A stretch of 64,000 nucleotides of DNA, from positions 1,868,817 to 1,932,816 of the forward strand of contig NZ_WUTS01000001.1 of the NCBI RefSeq assembly GCF_009901955.1, in the 5' to 3' direction. Position 1 is the stretch's first letter. Each line of letters opens with the position of its first letter. The translations under genes and the position numbers were made by a program. This DNA comes from Halomonas icarae. Lineage in GTDB: Bacteria > Pseudomonadota > Gammaproteobacteria > Pseudomonadales > Halomonadaceae. The notes beneath the pieces were generated by a model, which worked only from the letters and a program-made list of their open reading frames with translations, was not told where the DNA came from and made no database searches. This document shows, piece by piece, positions 7,983-16,719 of this stretch.

Positions 7983-9206
7983 ATGACTTCCACCCTGAAA
8001 GCCCTCTTCGGCCCCCTGATGCGCCTGGGCCTGATTACCCAGATTGCCATCGGAATCGTCTGCGGCATCCTGCTCGCCGCCCTCTCTCCGGAGCTCGCGC
8101 TCTCGTTTTCACTGCTCGGCGAGCTGTTCGTCTCGGCCCTCAAGGCCGTGGCCCCGATCCTGGTCTTCGTGCTGGTGGCGGCCGCCATTACCGGTCATCG
8201 CAAGGGACAGCCCACTCATATTCGCGGCGTGCTGCTGCTCTATGTGATCGGCACCCTGGTGGCGGCGCTGGTCGCCGTGGTGGCAAGCTTCACCTTCCCC
8301 ACCACCCTGACGCTCGATATGCCAGAAGTCAGCGGCAACCCGCCGGGTGGCATCATCGAGATCCTGCGCAACCTGCTGCTCAACGCCGTTGCCAACCCGG
8401 TCAGCGCCCTGATGGAGGCCAACTTCATCGCCATCCTGGCCTGGGCCATCGGCCTCGGCCTGATGCTGCGCCACGCCAGCGACACCACCCGTAACACCCT
8501 CAACGATCTCTCCGAGGCGGTCTCGGGCATCGTGCGCGTGGTCATCCGTTTCGCCCCCTTGGGCATCTTCGGCCTGGTCGCCAACACTCTGGCACAGGCG
8601 GGACTGGGCGCCCTGCTCGAGTATGGCCAGCTGCTGGGCGTCATCGTCGGCTGCATGCTGTTCGTGGCACTGGTGACCAACCCGCTGATCGTCTTCTGGC
8701 AGACCCGTCGCAACCCCTACCCACTGGTCTTCGCCTGCCTGCGCGGCAGCGCCATCACCGCCTTCTTCACGCGCAGCTCGGCGGCGAACATCCCGGTCAA
8801 CATGGCGCTCTGCGAGCGCCTCGACCTGGACCCCGACACCTACGCCATCTCCATCCCGCTGGGCGCCACCGTCAACATGGCCGGCGCGGCGATCACCATC
8901 TCGGTGATCACCCTGGCCGCGGCCAATACCCTGGGGATCAGCGTCGACTTCCCCACGGCCCTGCTGCTGTGTGTGGTCTCGGCACTGGCCGCCTGTGGCG
9001 TCTCGGGCGTCGCCGGCGGCTCGCTGCTGCTGATTCCCATGGCCGCCAGCCTGTTCGGCATCTCCACCGATGTGGCGATGCAGGTCGTCGCCATCGGCTT
9101 CGTGATCAGCGTGGTGCAGGACTCCACCGAAACCGCGCTGAACTCCTCCACCGACGTGCTGTTTACCGCGGCCGCCTGTCGAACCGCGGAAAACCGCCAG
9201 AACTGA
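7983..9206 (+). CDS. sstT: Serine/threonine:Na+ symporter SstT
   Basis: 407 residues of the dicarboxylate/amino acid:cation symporter (DAACS) family. The N-terminus [30 protein letters not shown] and the motifs [37 protein letters not shown] and [21 protein letters not shown] are those of SstT, including the serine-rich re-entrant loop and the NMAG sodium-site motif. It takes up serine and threonine with Na+. It lies directly upstream of sdaA on the same strand, so imported serine would be deaminated to pyruvate. The ribosome site is a modest GCGAGAG. Confidence 0.93.
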   Translation: MTSTLKALFGPLMRLGLITQIAIGIVCGILLAALSPELALSFSLLGELFVSALKAVAPILVFVLVAAAITGHRKGQPTHIRGVLLLYVIGTLVAALVAVVASFTFPTTLTLDMPEVSGNPPGGIIEILRNLLLNAVANPVSALMEANFIAILAWAIGLGLMLRHASDTTRNTLNDLSEAVSGIVRVVIRFAPLGIFGLVANTLAQAGLGALLEYGQLLGVIVGCMLFVALVTNPLIVFWQTRRNPYPLVFACLRGSAITAFFTRSSAANIPVNMALCERLDLDPDTYAISIPLGATVNMAGAAITISVITLAAANTLGISVDFPTALLLCVVSALAACGVSGVAGGSLLLIPMAASLFGISTDVAMQVVAIGFVISVVQDSTETALNSSTDVLFTAAACRTAENRQN

Positions 9207-9270
9207 CCCGTGTCACTCGAACAGCCGTCACATATCAAGCGGTCACTCAGACAATAAAAGGTGAATGACT

Positions 9271-10650
9271 ATGTCCATCAGCGTCTTTGACCTGTTCAAG
9301 ATCGGCGTGGGGCCCTCGAGCTCACACACCGTGGGCCCAATGCGGGCCGCCTACGACTTCGTCGGCGAGCTCAATGAGCGTGATCTGCTGACCCGTGTGG
9401 CCCGCGTGGAGGTCCAGCTCTACGGTTCGCTCTCCGCCACCGGCATCGGCCACGGCACCGATCACGCGGTGATCATGGGCCTGATGGGCGAGCGCCCCGA
9501 CAGCATCAATCCCGATATCATCGCGCCGGCCATCGAGGAGCTGAAGGAGTCGGAGGCACTGCTCCTGGATGACCGCCACAGCGTCTCCTTCCGATGGATC
9601 CGTGACATGCAGCTGCTCGAGGAGAACCTGCCCCACCACCCCAACGCCATGCGCCTGATCGCCCATGGACACGGCGATGAGCTCTACCGCAATACCTACT
9701 ACTCGGTGGGCGGCGGCTTCGTCGTCGACGAGGCCCAGGCCGCCGAAGGGGAGCTGGATACCGACCGGACCGAGCTGCCCTTCGACTTCCAGACCGGCGA
9801 CGAGCTGTTGCGCATGTGCCATGAGCACGGCCTGCGCATCAGCGAGCTGATGCTTGAGAACGAGAAGGCGTGGCGCAGCGAAGCGGAGATCCGTAAGGGT
9901 CTGCTGACCATCTGGACGGCGATGCAGGCATGCATCAAGAAGGGCATGGAAGCCGAAGGCGTGCTTCCCGGCGGACTCAACGTCAAGCGTCGCGCCAGGA
10001 ACCTGCACCAGCGCATGCTGGCCAGCGAGGATGACCACTCGCTGATCGCCTCCACCATGTCGGCCATGGATTGGGTCAACCTCTATGCGCTGGCGGTCAA
10101 CGAGGAGAACGCTGCCGGCGGGCGCATGGTCACCGCGCCTACCAACGGCGCGGCGGGCATCATCCCGGCGGTGCTCCAGTACTATATGCAGTTCCGCCAG
10201 GGCGCGTGCGAGCGCGACGTGGTCGACTTCCTGCTGGCGGCCGGCGCCGTGGGCATCCTGTGCAAGAAGAACGCCTCCATCTCCGGTGCCGAAGTGGGCT
10301 GCCAGGGCGAGGTGGGTTCGGCCTGCGCCATGGCCGCCGCCGGTCTCACCGAGGTGATGGGTGGCAGCGTCGACCAGGTGGAGAACGCCGCCGAGATCGG
10401 CCTGGAGCACAACCTGGGCCTGACCTGTGACCCGGTGGGCGGCCTGGTGCAGGTGCCCTGCATCGAGCGCAACGCCATCGCCTCGGTGAAGGCGATCAAC
10501 GCCGCCCAGATGGCGCTGCGTGGTGACGGCAAGCAGTTCATCTCGCTGGACAAGGTGATCCGCACCATGCGTGACACCGGCGCCGACATGCAGGACAAAT
10601 ACAAGGAGACCTCGAAGGGCGGCCTCGCCGTCAACGCCATCGAGTGTTGA
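9271..10650 (+). CDS. sdaA: L-serine ammonia-lyase (4Fe-4S)
   Basis: 459 residues; single-chain type II serine dehydratase converting L-serine to pyruvate and ammonia with an oxygen-labile 4Fe-4S cluster. Seen: [21 protein letters not shown] at the N-terminus, cluster cysteines in CKKNAS, VGCQGE and TCDPVGG, and a terminal cysteine (NAIEC) that in this family can cap the cluster from the C-terminal tail. ATG at 9271 is chosen over ATG 9265 because AAAAGG then has normal spacing (9 versus 3 bases). It follows sstT by 64 bases, a functional pair for serine use. Confidence 0.94.
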   Translation: MSISVFDLFKIGVGPSSSHTVGPMRAAYDFVGELNERDLLTRVARVEVQLYGSLSATGIGHGTDHAVIMGLMGERPDSINPDIIAPAIEELKESEALLLDDRHSVSFRWIRDMQLLEENLPHHPNAMRLIAHGHGDELYRNTYYSVGGGFVVDEAQAAEGELDTDRTELPFDFQTGDELLRMCHEHGLRISELMLENEKAWRSEAEIRKGLLTIWTAMQACIKKGMEAEGVLPGGLNVKRRARNLHQRMLASEDDHSLIASTMSAMDWVNLYALAVNEENAAGGRMVTAPTNGAAGIIPAVLQYYMQFRQGACERDVVDFLLAAGAVGILCKKNASISGAEVGCQGEVGSACAMAAAGLTEVMGGSVDQVENAAEIGLEHNLGLTCDPVGGLVQVPCIERNAIASVKAINAAQMALRGDGKQFISLDKVIRTMRDTGADMQDKYKETSKGGLAVNAIEC

Positions 10651-10680
10651 GGCACTGAGGCAAGGCTCCTCCCGAAATGC

Positions 10681-10706
10681 AGCAGGCCGCCCAAGGGCGG
10701 CCTGCT
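10681..10706 (+). terminator. Terminator hairpin after sdaA
   Basis: Self-complementary stem agcaggccgccc / gggcggcctgct around AA, 30 bases after the sdaA stop. Very stable, but without a long T-run. Confidence 0.65.
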
Positions 10707-10842
10707 GCGTTCTGAATCGGATAAACCGCGTCAACGCCTCAGGCGGAGCTGCGACCAATGTCTAACGCTAGACACGTCACTATTCCCCATTGGGCGATTG
10801 ACCCCACCGGGTGTGTCGCTTTACCTTAACGCAACTGGTACG

Positions 10843-10864
10843 GACGTCCTGACATAAGGACGTC
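10843..10864. promoter_or_regulatory. Inverted repeat upstream of the GntR/UTRA gene
   Basis: gacgtcct-N6-aggacgtc, perfect 8-bp arms ending 14 bases before the regulator's ATG. The position suggests an autoregulatory operator for the GntR protein at 10879, which would also control the tct genes behind it. Confidence 0.5.
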
Positions 10865-10878
10865 ATAAGGACTCCATC

Positions 10879-11628
10879 ATGACTTACACGACCGTCGACA
10901 AAACCAGCCCCATACCGCTCTACCTGCAGCTTGCCGAGATCCTGCAACAGCATATTGACAGTGGCGAGCTGGCCCAGGGCGACCCTCTGCCTTCCGAGCG
11001 GGTGCTGCGCGAGACCTATGATGTCAGCCGCTCCACCGTGCGGGAGGCGGTGCTGCACCTCAAGCAGAAGGGTACCGTCGAAACACGACGCGGCTCGGGC
11101 AACTTCGTGAAAGTGATTCCCACCGTGGATCGTGACCTGCTGGGGATTCACGACTTCGACGTGCAGATCGAACAAGGCGGTCACAGCAACCAGGTTCAGA
11201 TCCTCCACTTCACGGAGGAGCACCACTCGTCGCGAGTTTCGCAACTGCTGCAAGTGGAACCCGACGCACCGTTGATCAAGGTCACACGATTGCGCCTGGC
11301 CGATGGCGAACCGCTGTTCATCGAGAAGATCTATCTCGCGAGTGCCCGCTTTCCTCACATGAAGCGGGAGGACTTCAGTAACACCCAGGTATTCACCAAG
11401 AAGATCATCCAGGACTACGGGATGGACATCGACGAGGTGGTCATACAGCTCGAACCTATCCTGCTCAATCGCAAGGAGATCGAGAACCTGGGGGTTAAGC
11501 GGCATCCCGCCGCCGGATTACTCAACGAACGAACCACCTACAACAAACGAGGAGAACCGATCGTTTTTTCCAAGTGGGTCTTCAGCAGCAACCGCTGCCG
11601 TCACATGTTGAAAATAAAAGCCAAATAA
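10879..11628 (+). CDS. GntR-family regulator, HutC subfamily (UTRA domain)
   Basis: 249 residues. The N-terminal winged helix (PIPLYLQLAEILQQHIDSGELAQGDPLPSERVL, then SRSTVREAVLHLKQKG, residues ~12-75) is followed by a UTRA ligand-binding domain from about residue 95 (VTRLRLADGEPLFIEKIYL, ending FSKWVFSSNRCRHMLKI). HutC-type regulators sense the substrate or an intermediate of the pathway they control. It is 18 bases upstream of the tctC-like gene on the same strand, so it most likely regulates the transporter and the beta-propeller enzyme. A candidate operator sits just upstream of its own start. Confidence 0.9.
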   Translation: MTYTTVDKTSPIPLYLQLAEILQQHIDSGELAQGDPLPSERVLRETYDVSRSTVREAVLHLKQKGTVETRRGSGNFVKVIPTVDRDLLGIHDFDVQIEQGGHSNQVQILHFTEEHHSSRVSQLLQVEPDAPLIKVTRLRLADGEPLFIEKIYLASARFPHMKREDFSNTQVFTKKIIQDYGMDIDEVVIQLEPILLNRKEIENLGVKRHPAAGLLNERTTYNKRGEPIVFSKWVFSSNRCRHMLKIKAK

Positions 11629-11646
11629 ACCGCACAAGGTGTCCCG

Positions 11647-12609
11647 ATGAAAATGAAACTACTCGTTAGCGCACTTGCCGCCGCCACCCTGCTTCCCACC
11701 ACCGCCGCCCTGGCAGATGGCTACCCGGAAAAGCCAATCACCATGGTCGTCGCCTACTCTCCCGGCGGTGGCAATGACACCGTATCGCGCCTGATGGCCA
11801 AGCATATCGAGCCTTATCTAGGCACTCGCATGGTCGTGGAGAACCATCCCGGCGCAGGCGGTCAGGTCGGTTTCACTCGACTGGCTCGCGCCGATGCCGA
11901 TGGCTACACTATTGGCCTGCTCAGCTCGCCCTCGCTGTTCATGATCGAGATGCTGCGCGACGGCGTGGCCTACAGCCTGGATGACTTCCAGGCCGTGGCC
12001 AACATCCAGTCCGATCCGATCCTGCTGGCGGTGAACGCCTCCAGCGACTATGCCGACCTTGCCGCGCTGACCGACAATATCGCTGCTAACCCCGGCTATG
12101 TAAACGTTGGTGGCGACGGTCCGCAATCCAATGTGCACCTGCAGGCTGCAGCATTCGAGTCGGTCCTCGAGTTGGACACCAACTTCATCAGCTACAGCGG
12201 CTCCGGTCCCACTGCCACGGCGCTGCTTGGCGATGAGGTGGACGCCGCCCTGCTTAGCACAAGCTCAGCGCTACAGTTCATCGAAGCCGGACGTATTCGC
12301 CCGCTGGCGGTTTTCGACAGCGCCCGTCACCCAGCGCTGCCTGATGTGCCGACTCTGGCCGAGGCGGCCGGTGCGGAGGTTCCCAGCGTAGGCACAGCCG
12401 TCCGCGGCGTGGCCGGACCTGCCGGCATTCCCCAGGAGCGACTGGCCCACCTGGAGTCGGCCTTCGAGCAGCTGCTGCAGGATGACGAGTTCCAGGCTGC
12501 GGCCGCGAATCTGGGCATCGTCACTCACTACCTGGACAGCAACGACTTCACCGAGATGCTCGATGCGTCCCGCGAGGCCACTGCCCAGTACATCGACTTC
12601 ATGCAATAA
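11647..12609 (+). CDS. tctC: Tripartite tricarboxylate-type transporter substrate-binding protein (TctC/Bug)
   Basis: 320 residues with an N-terminal signal peptide (MKMKLLVSALAAATLLPTTAALA). The mature protein begins with YPEKPITMVVAYSPGGGNDTVSR, the Bug/TctC ligand loop, followed by VVENHPGAGGQVG. It is the periplasmic receptor that delivers an organic acid to the TctAB membrane complex. Ribosome site AAGGTG precedes the start. The ligand cannot be inferred from the receptor; the lyase-like protein encoded at the end of the cluster makes a uronate or related sugar acid possible. Confidence 0.92.
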   Translation: MKMKLLVSALAAATLLPTTAALADGYPEKPITMVVAYSPGGGNDTVSRLMAKHIEPYLGTRMVVENHPGAGGQVGFTRLARADADGYTIGLLSSPSLFMIEMLRDGVAYSLDDFQAVANIQSDPILLAVNASSDYADLAALTDNIAANPGYVNVGGDGPQSNVHLQAAAFESVLELDTNFISYSGSGPTATALLGDEVDAALLSTSSALQFIEAGRIRPLAVFDSARHPALPDVPTLAEAAGAEVPSVGTAVRGVAGPAGIPQERLAHLESAFEQLLQDDEFQAAAANLGIVTHYLDSNDFTEMLDASREATAQYIDFMQ

Positions 12610-12681
12610 CCCTCCCCCGGGTATCACGGCAGGCCGCCTCTTCAGTGGCCTGCCCTTCGCCCGTTTCCTGAGGACGCTCCC

Positions 12682-13164
12682 TTGACCAGCACCCGTAAAA
12701 ATCTAGTCCTGTCCAGCGCCTTTCTCGTGCTGGGCCTGGCGATCACCTGGGAAACATTCGACTACGGTGCCAAATCCGCGGTCTTTCTGCGCGGCCTTGC
12801 CGTGGCCTTGAGCCTGATGGCGTTGAGCTATCTGGCCATCAACCTGCTGCGCCGGCAACACCACAACTCCGACCAGCCGGACACCTCATCTCGGCCGTCG
12901 TGGCTGGCCAACCACGGCAATGCGCTCCTGATCTTCGGTGTGGTCGGTGGCTACGTCGCGCTCATGCAGATAGTGGGCTTTCTGCTCTCGACAATGCTGT
13001 TTGGTTATCTCACCCAGCTGGCTATCGCCCGCCGCCACCGCCTGCTCCATGTCGTCTATACGGTGCTGATGTCGGCCGCCATCTATCTGATCTTCTTCAA
13101 GCTCCTGGGGATCGCAGCGCCCGAAAGCCTCCTCTCCCTGGATCAAACGCTCAAGTTCCTGTAA
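12682..13164 (+). CDS. tctB: TctB small membrane subunit
   Basis: 160 residues, four predicted hydrophobic segments, matching the poorly conserved small subunit of tripartite tricarboxylate transporters. The start is a TTG at 12682 with GAGGA about 8 bases upstream; no ATG occurs near the expected N-terminus. Position between tctC and tctA supports the call more than sequence does. Confidence 0.8.
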   Translation: MTSTRKNLVLSSAFLVLGLAITWETFDYGAKSAVFLRGLAVALSLMALSYLAINLLRRQHHNSDQPDTSSRPSWLANHGNALLIFGVVGGYVALMQIVGFLLSTMLFGYLTQLAIARRHRLLHVVYTVLMSAAIYLIFFKLLGIAAPESLLSLDQTLKFL

Positions 13165-13177
13165 CGAGACTCCAGTC

Positions 13178-14677
13178 ATGTTCGAAGCCATGTCGCTCGG
13201 CCTTGCCACCGCCTTTCAACCGGCAATGCTGCTCGCCGTTCTTGTCGGGGTCACGGCGGGCGTATTCATCGGGATGCTGCCCGGCCTGACCAGTACCATG
13301 GGGGTGGCACTGCTGATCCCCGTGACCTTCTCCTTTCCCCCTGCAGTGGGCCTTTCGCTACTCGGCGGCATTTATCTCGCCTCTACATTCAGTGGCTCAA
13401 TCAGTGCCATTCTGCTGAACATACCCGGTACACCCTCGGCCGTGGCCACCTGCCAGGACGGCTTCCCCATGACCCAGCAGGGCAAGGCGGGGCGGGCCAT
13501 CGGTCTGTCGGTGTATGCCTCCAGCCTGGGCGGCATCTTCAGTACTCTGGTGCTGCTGTTCATGGCCCCAGCCCTCTCCGAGCTGTCATTGATGCTGGGC
13601 GCGCCAGAATATTTCCTGTTGGCACTGTTCGGCGTCACCATCATCGCCTCCCTATCCGAGGGCGACATGCTCAAAAGCATGATGGGCGGCGTACTGGGGC
13701 TGATCATCAGCCTGGTGGGAATGCACCCCATGACCGGCGAAATGCGCCTTACCTTCGGCCTTCCGGCGCTCTACGACGGCATCCCGCTAGTGATCTCGCT
13801 AATCGGGCTCTACTCCATCCCCGAGGTGATCAGCATGCTCAATGCTGACGGCAAGGCCGAGCAGGAGACCCGCTCCAGCTTTACAGGCGCATTGTCATCG
13901 CTTCGCGACGTAGTGGCCCAGAAGGTCAACCTGATTCGCTCCTCCATTATCGGCACCATCGTCGGAATCGTGCCAGGCGCCGGCTCCAGCATCGCCAGCT
14001 TCATCGCCTACGACTCTGCCAAGCGCGCCTCGCGTCAACCGCAAATGTTTGGCAAGGGGTCCGAGGAAGGGCTGATTGCTGCAGAGTCGGCCAACAACGC
14101 CGTCACCGGCGGATCTCTGGTACCTCTACTAACCCTGGGCGTACCCGGAAACCCAGTGACTGCCGTGCTGATGGGCGGCCTGATCATTCATGGCCTGGCA
14201 CCTGGCCCTGCGCTGTTCGAAAACACCCCCGACATCGCCTACGGCTTCATCTTCAGTCTGGTACTGAGCAACCTAATCTTCATCCCCATCGGGCTGCTGG
14301 TGGCCAAGTACTGCGTGAAGGTAATCCTTCTGCCCCGCGAAATTCTCGCCACGACGATCCTGGCGCTGGCGATTATCGGTGCATTCGCTCTTCGTGGTCA
14401 GGTCGGCGACGTATTGATGATGCTGGGCATTGGCATCGTCGGCTACCTGTTCACGGTGTTCTCCGTCTCTCGGGCACCCATGGTGCTGGGGCTGGTGTTG
14501 GGCGCCATGGCCGAATCGAACTTGTCCCGCGCGCTGATGCTGGTGCGTGGCGATACCGGCGAGCTGATTCTGCAGTTCCTCACCCGTCCGTTCTCCATCG
14601 GCCTGGTGCTGCTCTGCCTGCTCTCCATCTATCTGGGTTTCCGCAAAGGAAAGGTGGCCAAGCCCACCGCTCAATGA
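13178..14677 (+). CDS. tctA: TctA large membrane subunit
   Basis: 499 residues, about twelve hydrophobic segments. Family hallmarks are GVFIGMLPGLTSTMGVALLIP near the N-terminus and its internal repeat IVGIVPGAGSSIASFIAYD, both with the PG-x-x-S/T loop, plus GVPGNPVTAVLMGGL. It forms the Na+- or H+-coupled channel of the transporter that works with TctC and TctB. Its stop is followed within 20 bases by the start of the beta-propeller gene, indicating one operon. Confidence 0.93.
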   Translation: MFEAMSLGLATAFQPAMLLAVLVGVTAGVFIGMLPGLTSTMGVALLIPVTFSFPPAVGLSLLGGIYLASTFSGSISAILLNIPGTPSAVATCQDGFPMTQQGKAGRAIGLSVYASSLGGIFSTLVLLFMAPALSELSLMLGAPEYFLLALFGVTIIASLSEGDMLKSMMGGVLGLIISLVGMHPMTGEMRLTFGLPALYDGIPLVISLIGLYSIPEVISMLNADGKAEQETRSSFTGALSSLRDVVAQKVNLIRSSIIGTIVGIVPGAGSSIASFIAYDSAKRASRQPQMFGKGSEEGLIAAESANNAVTGGSLVPLLTLGVPGNPVTAVLMGGLIIHGLAPGPALFENTPDIAYGFIFSLVLSNLIFIPIGLLVAKYCVKVILLPREILATTILALAIIGAFALRGQVGDVLMMLGIGIVGYLFTVFSVSRAPMVLGLVLGAMAESNLSRALMLVRGDTGELILQFLTRPFSIGLVLLCLLSIYLGFRKGKVAKPTAQ

Positions 14678-14694
14678 AAGCTAAAGGAATACGC

Positions 14695-15978
14695 ATGACA
14701 CGCTCTTCTTCCGCCATCGCCGCAATCCCCTGCTCCATCGCCAAGTTGGGCCGTGATGGCATGCACTATTTCTTCGGGTACTACAACAAAAGTACCTGGA
14801 ACGCCCAGGGTACCCAGATCCTTGCCAATCGCGTGCCCTACATGGACCGCGACCTGACCCCCGAGCTCGAAGCCGAGGTGGGTTATTTCGACTCGGTGGG
14901 CGGTGACTTCCACACGATCGGAACTACCAGCGCCTGGAACTGGCAGATGGGCTGTCAATTACAGTGGCTGGAGGGGCAAGGCAAGCGCCAGGTCATCTAC
15001 AACGTTCGACATACCACGCCCCAGGGAAAGTACCCGAATTTCGGCTCAGTTATTCATGATCTGGACAGCGGCGAGTCGCGGACCCTCGCCGACCCGATCT
15101 ACTCGGTAGCGCCGGACAGTTCCTATGCGATCACCGTCGATTACCGTCGCCTCTACATCACTCATGAGACGATCGGCTACGCCGAGATTGAAGGCGAGAA
15201 GCTGCCCGTGGAGCACTGCCCGGCTGACGACGGTGTCTGCCGTGTGGACCTGGATACCGGCGACCTTCAGGTACTGGTAAGCTACGACGAGCTGAAGAAC
15301 TTCCATTACCGCGACTCCATGGCCAACGCCATTCACTGGGTCAGCCATATCGAGATCAATCCGGCCTCGAACCGCATCCTGTTCCTGCATCGCTGGACCG
15401 AGCGCGTGGAAGACGAGACCTGCTTTCTCCACCGCTTGATCACCATCAACTCCGACGGCAGCGACATGCGACTGCTGGAGTGCTCCGACCACCCGCTGCC
15501 ACAACTGGCTGAGGACTTCGACCCCAACGCCGTGGGCACCTACGACTACGAAAAGTCGGAGTATCAGATCTCCCACCCGCTGTGGAAAAGCGATGACGAG
15601 ATCATCGTCTGGGGACCGCATGACGGAGAGATCCACTATCATCTCTATCATGACGCCCCCAATGGAAAAGTCAGCGTGGTCGGTCGCGGCATCCTCACCG
15701 AGAACGGCCACATGAGCTACTCTCCGGTGAACTCACGCTGGCTGTTAACCGATACCTACCCGGACGCTGAAACCAACATCCGTAAGCTGCTGATCTTCGA
15801 TACCCAGGAGGAGCGAGCCATCGAGATCGGCGAGTTCTACACCTCGGATCTCAAGAAGGAGAACCGCTGCGACCTGCACCCTCGCTGGAATCATCAGGGC
15901 ACTCAGGTCTGCATCGACTCCGTACATGACAACGAACGCCAGATGTACATCATCGACGTCACCCCCGTGATCAACTAA
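14695..15978 (+). CDS. Oligogalacturonide-lyase-like beta-propeller protein
   Basis: About 427 residues without a signal peptide, so probably cytoplasmic. Repeated blade-like motifs and spaced histidines (IHWVSHIEINP, YQISHPLWKSDDEIIVWGPHDGE, NGHMSYSPVNSRWLLTDTYPD, CDLHPRWNHQGTQVCIDS) resemble the seven-bladed oligogalacturonate lyase (PL22) fold and its metal-binding histidines. If active, it would split unsaturated digalacturonate or a related uronate dimer imported by TctABC. Identity with true PL22 enzymes cannot be judged here, so a non-lyase relative remains possible. Start 14695 has AAAGGA six bases upstream; an alternative ATG at 14674 overlaps the tctA stop (ATGA) and would add seven residues. 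Confidence 0.6.
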   Translation: MTRSSSAIAAIPCSIAKLGRDGMHYFFGYYNKSTWNAQGTQILANRVPYMDRDLTPELEAEVGYFDSVGGDFHTIGTTSAWNWQMGCQLQWLEGQGKRQVIYNVRHTTPQGKYPNFGSVIHDLDSGESRTLADPIYSVAPDSSYAITVDYRRLYITHETIGYAEIEGEKLPVEHCPADDGVCRVDLDTGDLQVLVSYDELKNFHYRDSMANAIHWVSHIEINPASNRILFLHRWTERVEDETCFLHRLITINSDGSDMRLLECSDHPLPQLAEDFDPNAVGTYDYEKSEYQISHPLWKSDDEIIVWGPHDGEIHYHLYHDAPNGKVSVVGRGILTENGHMSYSPVNSRWLLTDTYPDAETNIRKLLIFDTQEERAIEIGEFYTSDLKKENRCDLHPRWNHQGTQVCIDSVHDNERQMYIIDVTPVIN

Positions 15979-16015
15979 ACACCAGCCTCTCAGGCAGCAT
16001 GACAGCCTGATCCAC

Positions 16016-16039
16016 TGCCCCCGGAAGCCCCCGGGGGCA
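16016..16039 (+). terminator. Hairpin after the tct operon
   Basis: TGCCCCC / GGGGGCA stem with a short inner loop, 38 bases after the beta-propeller gene's stop. The 471-base stretch from 15979 to 16449 has no gene; the rest of it is described in the promoter and riboswitch entries. Confidence 0.6.
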
Positions 16040-16171
16040 ATCCGTTCAAGCCCCCGGCACTGCACAAACTTGGTGACGCTGGCGCAGAACAAGCTCACCT
16101 CCTTCCCCCAATCACCGCCGCAAGCCCGCTCATGAGACAATGAAGGCACCCAGGCGCCTTCAAGGCAGCCA

Positions 16172-16200
16172 TTGACAGCTCCTTACCACCGCCGTACTGT
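16172..16200 (+). promoter_or_regulatory. Sigma70-type promoter before the tandem riboswitches
   Basis: TTGACA (16172-16177), a 17-base spacer and TACTGT (16195-16200). Transcription would start around 16207, exactly at the first base pair of the first riboswitch aptamer, which strengthens both calls. Confidence 0.7.
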
Positions 16201-16206
16201 GAACTC

Positions 16207-16258
16207 AGCGCCGATTTGACTATCAGCTTGCGGGCGCTCTACAAGTTCCGCTAAAGCG
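16207..16258 (+). ncRNA. SAM-II riboswitch aptamer, first copy
   Basis: Matches the SAM-II (metA, 'SAM-alpha') consensus as I know it: GATTTGA, CTTGCGGGCG, ACAA and GCTAAA in the right order and spacing. Stem P1 is a perfect 6 bp (agcgcc 16207-16212 with ggcgct 16233-16238) enclosing the U-rich loop. The 3' GCTAAAGCG (16250-16258) is the part used in the ligand-bound pseudoknot and is also perfectly complementary to 16271-16279. SAM binding should therefore release the downstream terminator: a transcriptional OFF switch. Confidence 0.8.
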
Positions 16259-16268
16259 ACGCCCAGAG

Positions 16269-16303
16269 CCCGCTTTAGCCCATGCAAAGCGGGTTTTCTG
16301 TTT
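16269..16303 (+). terminator. Riboswitch-controlled intrinsic terminator with alternative antiterminator
   Basis: CCCGCTTT (16269-16276) pairs with AAAGCGGG (16286-16293), followed by TTTTCTGTTT. The competing antiterminator pairs GCTAAAGCG of the aptamer (16250-16258) with CGCTTTAGC (16271-16279). The two helices share bases 16271-16276 and cannot coexist. Confidence 0.8.
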
Positions 16304-16318
16304 CTGGCCCTCGGGCCA

Positions 16319-16370
16319 CCGCCGATTTAAGCACCAACTTGCGGGCGGAATATAAATGCAGCTAAAGCGG
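16319..16370 (+). ncRNA. SAM-II riboswitch aptamer, second copy
   Basis: GATTTAAGC, CTTGCGGGCG, ATATAAATG and GCTAAAGCGG follow the SAM-II consensus even more closely than copy one. P1 is CCGCC (16319-16323) with GGCGG (16344-16348). Bases 16320-16373 align without gaps to 16209-16262 of copy one (41 of 54 identical). No terminator follows. A 7-bp pairing TCCCCTG (16384-16390) with CAGGGGA (16427-16433) brackets a GTCGGC/GCCGAC hairpin (16392-16407) and reaches the purine-rich ribosome site before 16450, which suggests translational control. Confidence 0.8.
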
Positions 16371-16449
16371 CGCACGGCTCCACTCCCCTGGGTCGGCGCT
16401 TGCCGACTACGCCAACCATCGTCTTACAGGGGAATGGGAGACCACCATC

Positions 16450-16689
16450 ATGACCTACTCGATACAGACCACCGCTAAACGGCCCTCGAACACCCCGCGC
16501 GCCTGCCTCGCGGCACTGGACCTGACTCAGGAAGACCTCGTCCGTCCGGAGCTGCGCGACGATGTCATCCTCGCCAAGCGACTGCCGCGTCATGGAAACA
16601 CCATCACCGGCCGGCATGATCCGCTGGTTGGCGGCCATCGAACCGGACGAACGGCTCTTGCTGTAACATCAACCAATCTAAATACCTGA
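16450..16689 (+). CDS. Short ORF behind the SAM-II riboswitches, function unknown
   Basis: 79 codons (MTYSIQTTAKRPSNT...) with GGGAG 10 bases upstream. I recognise no domain, and no known methionine-pathway protein. The C-terminal third (GHRTGRTALAVTSTNLNT) looks unstructured. It could be a genuine small protein, a leader ORF, or the remnant of a methionine/SAM gene that the riboswitches once controlled. It ends 30 bases before azlC on the same strand. Confidence 0.4.
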   Translation: MTYSIQTTAKRPSNTPRACLAALDLTQEDLVRPELRDDVILAKRLPRHGNTITGRHDPLVGGHRTGRTALAVTSTNLNT

Positions 16690-16719
16690 TCCGAGTACCA
16701 GGGCGTAGAGGAGCATGAC

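Noticed and set aside
9322-10758. 478-codon minus-strand frame opposite sdaA
   Set aside because: Antisense of a complete SdaA with all cluster cysteines; composition is low-complexity (Ala/Gly/His/Val-rich), typical of a shadow frame.
16214-16244. TTGACT...TACAAG promoter-like boxes inside the first riboswitch copy
   Set aside because: These bases belong to the conserved SAM-II aptamer, which explains their conservation in copy two; the upstream TTGACA/TACTGT fits better as promoter.
16327-16638. Minus-strand frame over the second riboswitch
   Set aside because: No ribosome site or recognisable sequence, and the conserved RNA elements and RBS read on the plus strand.
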